From Acidimicrobiia bacterium (GTDB lineage Bacteria > Actinomycetota > Acidimicrobiia > UBA5794 > JAOTWH01): a DNA stretch of 8,790 bases. The translations under genes were made by a program, and so were the position numbers. The stretch's first letter is position 1; each line of letters begins with the position of its first letter. Under the pieces are notes generated by a model. That model did no database searches. It was not told the DNA's origin and worked only from the letters and a program-made list of their open reading frames with translations. This document shows positions 1-6,566 of this stretch, in pieces. The stretch covers positions 1 to 8,790 of the forward strand of contig JAOTWH010000083.1 of the NCBI GenBank assembly GCA_029863035.1. Direction: 5' to 3'.

Positions 1-432
1 GAGCAGTTGGGCACGCGAGCTGTGCAGCCGGGTAGCAGCCGCCTTGGCGATGGCTCGCAGCAACTGGCGCTCCAATTCACAATGGTTCTTGCACTGTTCG
101 CGAACCTGTTCCGCATCGAACGCGATCGCTGATGTCTCGGTGAAGGCCCGAGCGCGCCATTCCCATCGATAGGGCGGGAAGAACCAGCTCACGCCGACGA
201 TCTCGCCGTCGTGAAGCGTCTGGATAACGAGCGGAGGTCCTCCGGGGCTAGTTAGTTCGAGGCCAACCTTGCCGTGCACGATCAGATAGAAGTTTGCGGC
301 GACGTCGTCTTCTTCGAATATGACCTCACCGGCGGCGAACTGCACCTCCGCAGAGGCCGCCTCCAGGCGTTCCAACTCCGTATCGGAGAGCTGCCCTAAT
401 AGTTCCGAGTTGCGCACGGCGTCCAGGATCAT
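1..432 (-). CDS. Cyclic-nucleotide-binding-domain protein of the hydrogenase operon (3' end outside window)
   Basis: The 144 visible codons encode a Crp-type beta-roll. A lead-in helix with an [11 protein letters not shown] stretch (residues 16-26) is followed by [21 protein letters not shown] (about 32-52), then HGKVGLEL, and [13 protein letters not shown] (75-87). This is the usual order of a cNMP-binding domain: the G-E-x-I-F-x-E entry, the Y-L-I-x-x-G-K turn and the G-E-x-x-G phosphate-binding cassette. The cassette lacks the classical R-S/T-A tail that contacts cAMP, so the ligand is uncertain. A helix (about 106-144) follows; no helix-turn-helix is visible before the window ends, and short relatives often lack one. 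The ATG overlaps the hydB stop as ATGA, so the two are translationally coupled. Single-domain cNMP-binding proteins are, from memory, common inside actinobacterial 3b hydrogenase operons. Whether it senses a ligand or regulates the enzyme is inference. Confidence 0.85.
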   Translation of the reverse strand, partial: MILDAVRNSELLGQLSDTELERLEAASAEVQFAAGEVIFEEDDVAANFYLIVHGKVGLELTSPGGPPLVIQTLHDGEIVGVSWFFPPYRWEWRARAFTETSAIAFDAEQVREQCKNHCELERQLLRAIAKAAATRLHSSRAQLL

Positions 433-1544
433 TTCGTCTCCAATCTGATCAGTGCGGCTTCCTTCGTGATGTCGATGCCAACTGGGCACCAAGTGATGCA
501 CCGCCCGCACCCAACACAGCCCGAGCTACCGAACTGGTCGTACCAACTTGCCAATTTGTGGGTTATCCATTGTCGGTAGCGGGCGCGGGTGGTAGTACGC
601 ACCGGCTGGCCGTGCAGTGTCGAAAAATCCATAGTGAAACAGGAGTCCCAGCGCCGACTTCTGGTTGCTCCGCTGCCGTCGAGATTGGCGACATCCTCCG
701 TGGTCGAACAGAAGCACGTGGGGCAGACGAGGGTGCAGTTGGTGCAGGCCAAGCAACGCTGTGCCACCTTGTCCCATCGGGGATGCTCGCGATTGGACTC
801 GAGTAACTCCTTGATGCCATCGGTGTCGAGCGAGCGGCCCATGGCCGCCGACGTGTCGGCGATGATCTCGTCAACGCGCTCAATGTCGTGCGGCGCGGCG
901 GGATGGTTGGGCATCGTGTCGAGCAGGCGCTGGCCTTTGTCGGTGGCGGCGTCGAAGACGAAGCGGTGACCAGCAGCGTCGATGAGCTCTGTCAGCACGA
1001 GGTCGTAGCCCTCCGAGCACCGCGGGCCTGTCCCCATCGAAACACAAAAGCAGGTCCCGCCGGCAACCGCACAGTTGACCGCCACAACCAACATGCGATC
1101 CCGCACGCCGGAGTAGGTGCGGTCCACCACTCCCGATTCGGTGAAAACGCGATCCTGGATGGCGATCGCCGCCAGTTCACACGCCCGAAGGCCGATGAAG
1201 GCGTACTTGGTGGTGGTGGTGGTGGCGTCGCGCTGAGTGAAGGTCAGCGAGCCGTTGCTCGGCTCGATGTCGAAGAGCGCGGTACGCGGAGGGAACAGGT
1301 AGCGCTTCGGCGAGTGCGGACCCACCGCATAACCAAAGAGCGCCTCGTCCGTCCGCCGTTCCAGCCGGTAGGCGCCGCCATCCTGGTGGTCGGTCCAGCC
1401 AACAGGGAGGTCGGCCGGCGAGGCCAGCTCGGCGTAGACGATGGCGTCATCACGCCGCGTTGGACCGATAACAATGAAGCCATCGGCGATCAGAGCGTCA
1501 AAGAGAACGCCGATGTCCGAGTGATCAACGACGACTGCACTCAC
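429..1544 (-). CDS. hydB: Sulfhydrogenase (group 3b [NiFe] hydrogenase) beta subunit, 4Fe-4S dicluster protein
   Basis: A 371-residue cytoplasmic iron-sulfur protein of the HydB/AsrA type. It would pass electrons between the hydrogenase small subunit and the FAD/NAD(P)-binding gamma subunit, which should be encoded off the left edge. Two ferredoxin-type motifs are visible near the C-terminus: C264-x2-C267-x2-C270-x3-C274-P and C343-x2-C346-x2-C349-x3-C353-P. Additional cysteines lie at 122 (in an RACEL motif), 165, 167, 176, 277, 279 and 302, as expected of a family with extra conserved cysteines in the large N-terminal domain. The start is GTG at 1544; no Shine-Dalgarno is present but a TACGTT box lies 8 nt upstream. 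Residues 108-112 are five threonines from an ACC tract. AsrA of anaerobic sulfite reductase is the main alternative, but the coupled cNMP-binding gene favours the hydrogenase. Confidence 0.85.
   Translation of the reverse strand: MSAVVVDHSDIGVLFDALIADGFIVIGPTRRDDAIVYAELASPADLPVGWTDHQDGGAYRLERRTDEALFGYAVGPHSPKRYLFPPRTALFDIEPSNGSLTFTQRDATTTTTKYAFIGLRACELAAIAIQDRVFTESGVVDRTYSGVRDRMLVVAVNCAVAGGTCFCVSMGTGPRCSEGYDLVLTELIDAAGHRFVFDAATDKGQRLLDTMPNHPAAPHDIERVDEIIADTSAAMGRSLDTDGIKELLESNREHPRWDKVAQRCLACTNCTLVCPTCFCSTTEDVANLDGSGATRSRRWDSCFTMDFSTLHGQPVRTTTRARYRQWITHKLASWYDQFGSSGCVGCGRCITWCPVGIDITKEAALIRLETK
1208..1225. repeat. TGG trinucleotide microsatellite inside hydB
   Basis: Six tandem TGG units on the plus strand; on the coding (minus) strand they give five consecutive ACC threonine codons (residues 108-112 of HydB). 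Slippage here would change length by whole codons and not shift the frame. The segment lies in the N-terminal domain, away from the ferredoxin motifs. Confidence 0.7.
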
Positions 1545-1552
1545 TGCGCGTC

Positions 1553-1558
1553 AACGTA
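1553..1558 (-). promoter_or_regulatory. Candidate -10 box of the hydrogenase operon, leaderless position
   Basis: TACGTT on the minus strand matches the actinobacterial TANNNT -10 consensus and ends 8 nt before the GTG of hydB, so the transcript could begin at or next to the start codon. No convincing -35 hexamer is visible and no Shine-Dalgarno precedes the GTG. Confidence 0.4.
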
Positions 1559-1618
1559 CCCCAAAGGTTCCTGTTGGATTAGAGCCCTTGGTCCGTGGTT
1601 ACGGCGGTCGCTCGGCTC

Positions 1619-1624
1619 TACCGT
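1619..1624 (+). promoter_or_regulatory. Candidate -10 box of the EamA-DUF6390 unit, leaderless position
   Basis: TACCGT fits TANNNT and ends 7 nt before the ATG at 1632. No Shine-Dalgarno is present. It shares the 87-bp divergent intergenic region with the hydB promoter. I see no clear Crp/Fnr-type palindrome in that region. Confidence 0.35.
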
Positions 1625-1631
1625 GCGCGGC

Positions 1632-2546
1632 ATGGTCAGTGCTCGCCGCAATGGAGTCCTCATCGCGGCGGTGACCGCTGTCATCAGTGGCTTCGCGGTG
1701 TTCATCAACGGCTACGGAGTGCGAGCCTGGACCGGCATCGCCGACGCCACGACGTACACGACTCTGAAGAACCTCATGGCAGCGCTCATCCTCGTGGTCA
1801 TCGCCGGCATCGCCACGAGGCGCCAATCATCACAAGCCCTGACTCGCCCGTCTGTTGCGCGCCAGTGGATCGGTTTGGCGACGGTGGCGGTTTTGGGAGG
1901 CAGCATCCCCTTCGTCCTCTTCTTCGAGGGCCTCGCCCGCGCCTCGTCCTCGCAGGCCGCGTTCATCCACAAGACCCTCGTCATCTGGGTATCTATCCTC
2001 GCTGTCCGCTTCCTCGGCGAGCGGGTAGGTCCACTCCACCTGACGGCGATCGGACTGCTGGTGGCTGGCCAGGTGTTTCTCGTCGGCGGCATCGGCGACC
2101 TCGCCTTCGGCGCCGGCGAACTCATGATCGTCGGCGCCACAGCACTGTGGTCGGTCGAGGTCATCATCGCCAAGAAGCTGCTCGGTGGCTTGTCGCCGCT
2201 GACTGTTGGTGTGGGCCGCATGGCAGGCGGTGTGATCCTGTTGATCGGCTACGGGTTGCTTCGCGGCGCCTTCACCTTCAGCGGTATCACCGGAGAGCAC
2301 CTGATGTGGATCGTCGTTACCGGCGTCCTCCTGGCTGCCTTCGTCGGCACCTGGTTCGCGGCCCTAGCGCGCGCTCAGGCGATCGATGTGACTGCGGTCC
2401 TGGTAGTGGGGGCCGTCATCACCGCCCTGCTCCGCCTCGGTGTTCAAGGCACGGCGCTTCCCTCGCTTGCCGGGCTCGGACTCGTGGCTGCCGGCGCCGC
2501 GGTTGCCGCGGCGGCCGGGGCCCGACGAACGGCTGCAGTCTCTTGA
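1632..2546 (+). CDS. EamA/DMT-family membrane transporter
   Basis: A 304-residue, very hydrophobic protein with about ten membrane segments, roughly at residues 8-28, 44-62, 79-97, 105-125, 134-151, 163-180, 196-216, 233-252, 259-277 and 283-298. This is the usual length and layout of the drug/metabolite transporter superfamily, with two EamA repeats. The end of the first repeat shows the typical pattern in which a short loop carries a glutamate (FLGERVGPLHL, 127-137). The substrate cannot be read from sequence. The same frame is open far upstream, antisense to hydB, but ATG 1632 gives a normal family N-terminus; GTG 1623 is a possible alternative. It is coupled to the next gene by a TTGA overlap. 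Its position next to a hydrogenase operon raises the idea of a metal or cofactor-related substrate, which is only a guess. Confidence 0.88.
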   Translation: MVSARRNGVLIAAVTAVISGFAVFINGYGVRAWTGIADATTYTTLKNLMAALILVVIAGIATRRQSSQALTRPSVARQWIGLATVAVLGGSIPFVLFFEGLARASSSQAAFIHKTLVIWVSILAVRFLGERVGPLHLTAIGLLVAGQVFLVGGIGDLAFGAGELMIVGATALWSVEVIIAKKLLGGLSPLTVGVGRMAGGVILLIGYGLLRGAFTFSGITGEHLMWIVVTGVLLAAFVGTWFAALARAQAIDVTAVLVVGAVITALLRLGVQGTALPSLAGLGLVAAGAAVAAAAGARRTAAVS

Positions 2547-3292
2547 GCGACGGGCCGGCCTTCTTCTCCCGGTTCGCCTACCCGCCTAACTCGCTTGGCT
2601 ACTGCGGGCCGGATGATGTCACTCTGCTCGAAGAGCTGGTACGGGCCGGTACGACCGCTGGCGACGAGCTGCGCCACACCATCACCGCCTTCGCCGGGGC
2701 CTGGCCCTACCTCGAGCTCATCGCCCAACGCACCGCCCGCCACCCGTTGGACCAATCCGTCGTCGAGGCCTACTGGCTTGGCAGCCCGCTCCTCGACGCC
2801 ATCGACCCTCTCGCTTGGGGCAACTCGATCGACGAGCGCTTCCGAGCCCGCGCCGGATGGGACTGGAATCAGATCTCGGGAGCCCTCAACGCGGGCGGCG
2901 TCCCTACCCATGCGTTCCATGTCTTCTGCATCTACCCCTGGGTAGGGCTGTTGCGGTCGGGCGCCGTCGAACAGGCGCTCGATGTGCTGGAGCGATGTCG
3001 GATTCGCTGGGGTCGAGTCGTCGAGCGCTCCAACGGAACCGTGTTGGTTGAGTCACAGCCGTTGGCCTGGGATGGATTCGCACTTCACCTCGGCCAACAG
3101 CGGCTGGAGTCGGTGGACGCCCCAATCGATCCTTCCTTGCCGGAGGTTGCCCAAGGCGCCACCGTCGCCATGCACTGGAATTACATTTGCCAGGAGCTGA
3201 CCGACGGACAGCTCCGCTCACTTCGGCGCTACCACGACATGCACCTGGAGATCGCAAACCGCTCGCCGATGGGAGTGCGGGTCGAAGGCTGA
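2543..3292 (+). CDS. DUF6390-like protein, coupled to the transporter
   Basis: A 249-residue soluble protein of unknown function. I recognise it as DUF6390-like from its N-terminal FAYPPNSLGYCGPDD stretch (residues 11-25), the AWPYLELIA segment (53-61), VVEAYWLG (73-80), the histidine-rich THAFHVF (122-128), and CRIRWGRV (152-159). No signal peptide or membrane segment is visible. The best start is TTG at 2543, whose last three bases form the stop of the transporter (TTGA overlap). It gives an N-terminus directly before the conserved block, whereas in the upstream extension the frame only shadows the transporter gene. From memory, members of this family often sit near [NiFe] hydrogenase genes in actinobacteria; the divergent hydB operon agrees. 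A role in hydrogenase maturation or regulation is inference. Conserved-looking Cys21, Cys152 and His123/His126 would be natural residues to examine. Confidence 0.82.
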   Translation: MSDGPAFFSRFAYPPNSLGYCGPDDVTLLEELVRAGTTAGDELRHTITAFAGAWPYLELIAQRTARHPLDQSVVEAYWLGSPLLDAIDPLAWGNSIDERFRARAGWDWNQISGALNAGGVPTHAFHVFCIYPWVGLLRSGAVEQALDVLERCRIRWGRVVERSNGTVLVESQPLAWDGFALHLGQQRLESVDAPIDPSLPEVAQGATVAMHWNYICQELTDGQLRSLRRYHDMHLEIANRSPMGVRVEG

Positions 3293-3297
3293 ACAAA

Positions 3298-3328
3298 CGC
3301 TTGGGCCAACCGCCGTTCGGCCCTAGCG
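3298..3328 (+). terminator. Strong hairpin after the DUF6390-like gene, possible terminator
   Basis: CGCT (3298-3301) pairs with AGCG (3325-3328); after a T-T mismatch, GGGCC (3303-3307) pairs with GGCCC (3319-3323) and AAC (3308-3310) with GTT (3315-3317). One bulged C and a CGCC loop complete the structure. It starts 6 nt after the stop codon. No T-tract follows, so intrinsic termination is uncertain, although U-poor terminators are reported in actinobacteria. Confidence 0.55.
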
Positions 3329-3335
3329 AAACCAA

Positions 3336-3357
3336 CCCCGAAATCACAGGCTCGGGG
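3336..3357 (+). promoter_or_regulatory. Hairpin abutting the nfnA start codon
   Basis: CCCCGA (3336-3341) is complementary to TCGGGG (3352-3357) across a 10-nt loop, and the stem ends one base before the ATG at 3359. The only G-rich ribosome-binding candidate lies in this stem, so folding could limit translation of nfnA. Whether the structure is regulatory or incidental cannot be told from sequence alone. Confidence 0.4.
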
Positions 3358-3358
3358 T

Positions 3359-4174
3359 ATGAACCGCATTCTGGAAGCTCACTTGCTGGCGCCCGACATC
3401 AAGTACTTCCGCGTCGAGGCGCCCAAAGTGGCGCGCAAACGCCAGGCTGGCCAGTTCGTCATCGTCCGGGTCGCTGAGGACGGCGAACGCATTCCCCTGA
3501 CCATCGCCGATTCGGGTGACGGATGGATCGCTCTGATCGTTCAGGGTGTCGGCAAGACGACGACGCTGCTCAACCGCCTCGAAGCGGGTGACCACCTGCT
3601 CGACCTCGCAGGCCCGCTCGGGGTCCCATCCGAGATCGCCAGGTTCGGGACGGTGGTCGTCGTGGGCGGCGGAGTGGGCACCGCCATCGCCTTGCCCACC
3701 GCAGTGGCGATGAAGCAGGCAGGCAACCGGGTCATCTCCATCATCGGAGCGCGCAGCCGCCCCTATGTCATCTTGGAGGAAGAGCTGGGAGCTACCAGCG
3801 ACGAGGTTCATCCGTGTAGCGACGACGGCTCCTACGGGTTCGCCGGCTTCGTCACCGACAAGCTCGCAGAAGTCACGGCCGGGGAAACTGTCGACCGGGT
3901 GCTGGCGATCGGGCCCATCCCGATGATGGCGGCGGTGGCGGAAGTCACTCGCCCCCTCGGCATCCCCACCATCGTCAGCCTCAACCCGATCATGGTGGAC
4001 GGGACGGGTATGTGCGGGGGGTGCCGAGTGAGGGTGGGTGGGGAGAGCCGCTTCGCCTGCGTTGACGGGCCTGAGTTCGATGCTCAACAGGTCGACTTCG
4101 ACCTGTTGGCGAAACGCAACACTGCCTACGAGGCCTGGGAGCACTTCCGGCGCCTCGAATCCGCCACGTCATGA
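3359..4174 (+). CDS. nfnA: NADH-dependent reduced ferredoxin:NADP+ oxidoreductase, small subunit (NfnA / SudB-like)
   Basis: A 271-residue FAD/NAD(H)-binding protein of the ferredoxin-NADP reductase superfamily. Residues 31-38 (GQFVIVRV) and 43-51 (ERIPLTIAD) form the FAD-binding barrel signature, VVGGGVGTAI (101-110) is the nucleotide-binding loop, and AIGPIPMM (183-190) lies in the NAD domain. The C-terminal [2Fe-2S] site reads D214-x4-C219-x2-C222-x11-C234. An aspartate stands where PyrK has its first cysteine; Asp plus three Cys ligation is reported for NfnA of Thermotoga. The length and the N-terminal sequence fit ATG 3359. It overlaps nfnB by ATGA, fixing the pair as a complex that couples NADH and ferredoxin to NADP(H) in the cytoplasm. 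The hydrogenase gamma subunit is a relative, but the nfnB partner and the opposite strand argue against that role. Confidence 0.9.
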   Translation: MNRILEAHLLAPDIKYFRVEAPKVARKRQAGQFVIVRVAEDGERIPLTIADSGDGWIALIVQGVGKTTTLLNRLEAGDHLLDLAGPLGVPSEIARFGTVVVVGGGVGTAIALPTAVAMKQAGNRVISIIGARSRPYVILEEELGATSDEVHPCSDDGSYGFAGFVTDKLAEVTAGETVDRVLAIGPIPMMAAVAEVTRPLGIPTIVSLNPIMVDGTGMCGGCRVRVGGESRFACVDGPEFDAQQVDFDLLAKRNTAYEAWEHFRRLESATS

Positions 4175-5616
4175 CCGCGTTGACTCGCCGCGAGCGCCTG
4201 GCCCGCCGACCGGTGCCGATGCCTGAACGGCCGCCCGCCGAGCGGCGTGTCGACTTCGATGAGGTGAACCTCGGATACTCCACCGAGCTGGCGGTAGCGG
4301 AGGCGGAACGCTGCTTGTTCTGCGCCCATCCCCCTTGTGTTGACGGCTGCCCAGCTGGCGTCGACATCTACGGCTTCCTGGCGGCGATCGCGGCCGGCGA
4401 CTTCCTGGATGCAGCGACCACCATCGCCAAGGACAACTCTTTGCCTGCCATCTGCGGGCGGGTGTGCCCCCAGGAGGTGCAGTGCGAGGGAGCGTGTGTG
4501 CTGGCCAAGAAGGGCAAGGCCATCCATATCGGCCATCTGGAGCGATTCGCAGCCGACTACTCGCGGGCTAACGGGCGGTCGGACGAGGCGACGACGCCGC
4601 TCTCCAGCGGCCGCCGAGTGGCGGTGGTCGGCAGCGGTCCGTCCGGCCTGGCATGTGCCACCGACCTGGCCAAGGCGGGGCACGAGGTGACGGTCTTCGA
4701 GGCCTTGCACGTGTTGGGCGGGGTGCTGTCGTACGGCATTCCCGAGTTCCGACTGCCCAAGGAGATCGTTGCCGCCGAGATCGCTCAGCTAGAAAGCCTC
4801 GGGGTCCGGTTCGAGACCAACGCCGTTATCGGCATGTTGGAAACCATCGACGAGTTGCTTACGACCGGGGGATACGACGCCGTGTTCATCGGTGTCGGTG
4901 CCGGCCTCCCGAGGTTCCTCGGAGTGTCGGGGGAAGATCTCATCGGGGTGTACTCGGCCAACGAGTTCCTCACCCGAGTCAATCTGATGAAGGCGTATAC
5001 GGCAACGGCCGACACCCCAGTCCTCGACCTGTATCGCAAGCGGGTGGCGGTCTTCGGCGGTGGCAATACGGCTATGGACTCGGTTCGCACGGCGCTCCGT
5101 CTCGGCGCCGAAGAGGCAGCCATCCTCTACCGGAGGACCGAGGCCGAGATGCCGGCTCGGGACGAAGAGATGGAACACGCCAAGGCAGAGGGGGTCGAGA
5201 TCGTCACGCTGGTGTCCCCGAAGGAACTGCTGGCAGACAATGACAGCGGTCGGCTCGGAGGGGTTCGGCTGCAGCGGATGGAGCTCGGGGAACCCGACGA
5301 CAGCGGCCGTCGCCGACCCCAGCCCATCGACGGCGATACCTATGACCTGGCGATCGACGTGGCAGTGATCGCCGTCGGCAACAGCCCCAACCCTCTGCTG
5401 TTGCGCACCACCCCTGGCCTCGATCAGACCGAGCGCGGCACCCTTGTCATCGACCCCACCACCTGTCGTACCTCGCGCCCAGGGGTATTCGCCGGTGGCG
5501 ACATCGTTACCGGCGGGGCCACGGTCATCTTGGCAATAGGGCACGGCCGACGGGCCGCCGCCGCCATCGACGAGTGGCTGGCGAAAGGCGGCTACCCGAA
5601 GGCCCAACGGCTCTAG
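4171..5616 (+). CDS. nfnB: NADH-dependent reduced ferredoxin:NADP+ oxidoreductase, large subunit (NfnB / SudA / GltA-like)
   Basis: A 481-residue flavoprotein of the GltD-like family and the bifurcating subunit of Nfn. The N-terminus carries two [4Fe-4S] sites: C48-x2-C51-x4-C56-x3-C60 and C95-x3-C99-P-x5-C105-x3-C109. The CPQEVQC segment contains Glu102, a candidate for the unusual glutamate ligand reported for NfnB. The FAD-binding dinucleotide fold starts with VAVVGSGPSGLA (150-161), and the NADP(H)-binding fold has VAVFGGGNTAMD (292-303) followed by an RR pair (321-322) suited to the NADP phosphate. The FAD-closing motif GVFAGGD is at 438-444. Known Nfn enzymes reversibly couple NADH plus reduced ferredoxin to two NADPH. 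No glutamate synthase large subunit is nearby, so annotation as glutamate synthase small subunit is less likely. Confidence 0.92.
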   Translation: MTALTRRERLARRPVPMPERPPAERRVDFDEVNLGYSTELAVAEAERCLFCAHPPCVDGCPAGVDIYGFLAAIAAGDFLDAATTIAKDNSLPAICGRVCPQEVQCEGACVLAKKGKAIHIGHLERFAADYSRANGRSDEATTPLSSGRRVAVVGSGPSGLACATDLAKAGHEVTVFEALHVLGGVLSYGIPEFRLPKEIVAAEIAQLESLGVRFETNAVIGMLETIDELLTTGGYDAVFIGVGAGLPRFLGVSGEDLIGVYSANEFLTRVNLMKAYTATADTPVLDLYRKRVAVFGGGNTAMDSVRTALRLGAEEAAILYRRTEAEMPARDEEMEHAKAEGVEIVTLVSPKELLADNDSGRLGGVRLQRMELGEPDDSGRRRPQPIDGDTYDLAIDVAVIAVGNSPNPLLLRTTPGLDQTERGTLVIDPTTCRTSRPGVFAGGDIVTGGATVILAIGHGRRAAAAIDEWLAKGGYPKAQRL

Positions 5617-5668
5617 TTGGTGCCACTCCCTGATAGCGATACGGGTGGGGAAGAAGGAGTGATCTGCG

Positions 5669-6157
5669 GTGGACGAGGGCGGTGCGACTCGTACCAGAGA
5701 CGATCGCATGGAGGCCATCGTCCGCTATTTCGATCCAGCAAAAGGGAAGTGGCGCACGACAGCACAAACCTTCTCCGCCAATCCGAAGCGAGAGGCTCAA
5801 AAGTGGCTCACCGCGGAGTACAAGACACTCGACAACGGCATCGTGCCGACCGCAGTCGGGAAACAGTTGATCGCCTCCTACCTCGACATCTGGCTGGCGG
5901 GCTTAATTCGAGGCGACCGCTTCGGCAGCTTCGGCCTGCATCCGGATGTGGTTCTGAGCGCCGGCGACACGATCGTTGTACTCGCTGCTCTGCTGTTCGC
6001 CGTCGGCTTGTCTCGGTCTTTGTCCTATTCCCGGTGGGTCTGGTCTACTCGGCGAATGCCGCCAACGGAGCGACGAGATCACAAGCCCAATCTGGCCGAC
6101 TCATTCCCCCTCCTGAGCCTTCCATTAGTTGGCAAATCCGACCAGCGCGACCGATAG
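5669..6157 (+). pseudogene. Truncated tyrosine recombinase N-terminus fused to a TrkA/RCK-C-like fragment
   Basis: The frame opens with GTG at 5669 behind a good AAGGAG (5654-5659). Residues 14-77 look like the N-terminus of a phage-type integrase: a strand pair around VRYFDPAKGKWRTTAQTF, the KREAQKWLTAEYKTLDNGI helix, then the ASYLDIWLAG start of the core-binding domain. There the similarity stops. The next stretch, IRGDR...LHPDVVLSAGDTIVVL (about 79-105), instead resembles the end of a TrkA/RCK C-terminal domain as in potassium channel or transporter subunits. The last 55 residues look non-coding. No catalytic Arg...His-x-x-Arg...Tyr residues of an integrase exist in any frame here. I read the block as a fusion of two gene remnants left by a mobile element. 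It fills most of 5617-6212; I see no other convincing gene there. Confidence 0.6.
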
Positions 6158-6212
6158 GTGCGTGGCAGTCGCCGTGTAGGGTCAGAAATACCAAAGCGAA
6201 AGGTGGCTGAGA

Positions 6213-6464
6213 ATGCCGACTTATCTAGACGTGCACACGGTGGAGGGCGGCGTATCGGCCAGCGACGTTGCCGGGGCACACGCTGCCGATGTGGCAACGC
6301 AAACGGCGTACGGCGTGGAATACAAGAGATACTGGGTTGATGAGACGGCGGGGAAGATCTTCTGTCTCGTCGATGCGCCCGATGCAGAGACGGCGGCGAC
6401 GGTGCACCGTGAAGCGCACGGTTTGGTCGCTGACGAGATCTATGAGGTATCTGAGGGCTCGTAG
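6213..6464 (+). CDS. Small DUF4242-family protein (SCO4226-like, possible nickel binder)
   Basis: An 83-residue ferredoxin-like-fold protein beginning MPTYLDVHTVEGG. It continues with the family pattern of an AHAAD helix (22-26), a YKRYWVDETAGKIFCLVDAP strand pair (37-56) and an AATVHREAHG helix (61-70), ending with DEIYEV. Start ATG 6213 has an AGGTGG ribosome-binding site at 6201-6206. A Streptomyces member (SCO4226) was crystallised as a nickel-binding protein; whether this one binds nickel is unproven, although His8 and Cys51 are candidate ligand positions. The final codons and stop form one arm and the loop of a perfect hairpin. It stands alone between recombinase debris and an L,D-transpeptidase gene. 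A nickel role would fit the hydrogenase 5 kb away, but that link is speculative. Confidence 0.8.
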   Translation: MPTYLDVHTVEGGVSASDVAGAHAADVATQTAYGVEYKRYWVDETAGKIFCLVDAPDAETAATVHREAHGLVADEIYEVSEGS

Positions 6465-6479
6465 TCGAGCCCTCAGATA
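6448..6479 (+). terminator. Perfect 14-bp hairpin with the UAG stop codon in its loop
   Basis: Bases 6448-6461 are exactly complementary to 6466-6479, leaving a TAGT tetraloop at 6462-6465 whose first three bases are the stop codon of the DUF4242 gene. The left arm is coding sequence for the last residues. No T-run follows, so a bidirectional or U-poor terminator, or an mRNA 3'-end stabiliser, are both possible. Confidence 0.65.
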
Positions 6480-6566
6480 GCTAGGCCGAGGACAACCCAA
6501 CGTGCCCGAATAGCCCGCCCGATCACACGACTACATTCAAGGCACGTCGAGACCGATAAAGGTGAG

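Noticed and set aside
888..1631. Plus-strand open frame continuing upstream of the EamA transporter
   Set aside because: It is antisense to hydB, has low-complexity Arg/Gly/Val-rich composition, and the transporter has a normal N-terminus at 1632.
1595..2542. Plus-strand open frame continuing upstream of the DUF6390-like gene
   Set aside because: It overlaps the transporter in another frame and is Arg/His-rich shadow sequence; the conserved domain begins directly after TTG 2543.
3359..4174. Assignment of this gene as the hydrogenase gamma subunit (HydG)
   Set aside because: It is on the opposite strand to hydB, overlaps nfnB by ATGA, and has the NfnA-type Asp/Cys cluster motif.
5624..5661. 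CACTCC/GGAGTG pairing that could hide the integrase ribosome-binding site
   Set aside because: Only six base pairs with a 26-nt loop, and the gene behind it is decayed.
6045..6104. Minus-strand 19-residue frame (MSRPDWACDLVAPLAAFAE) behind a strong AGGAGG
   Set aside because: Too short to support by itself and it lies in remnant DNA; the SD-like G-run may be chance. It could be the start of a truncated gene, but no family is recognisable.
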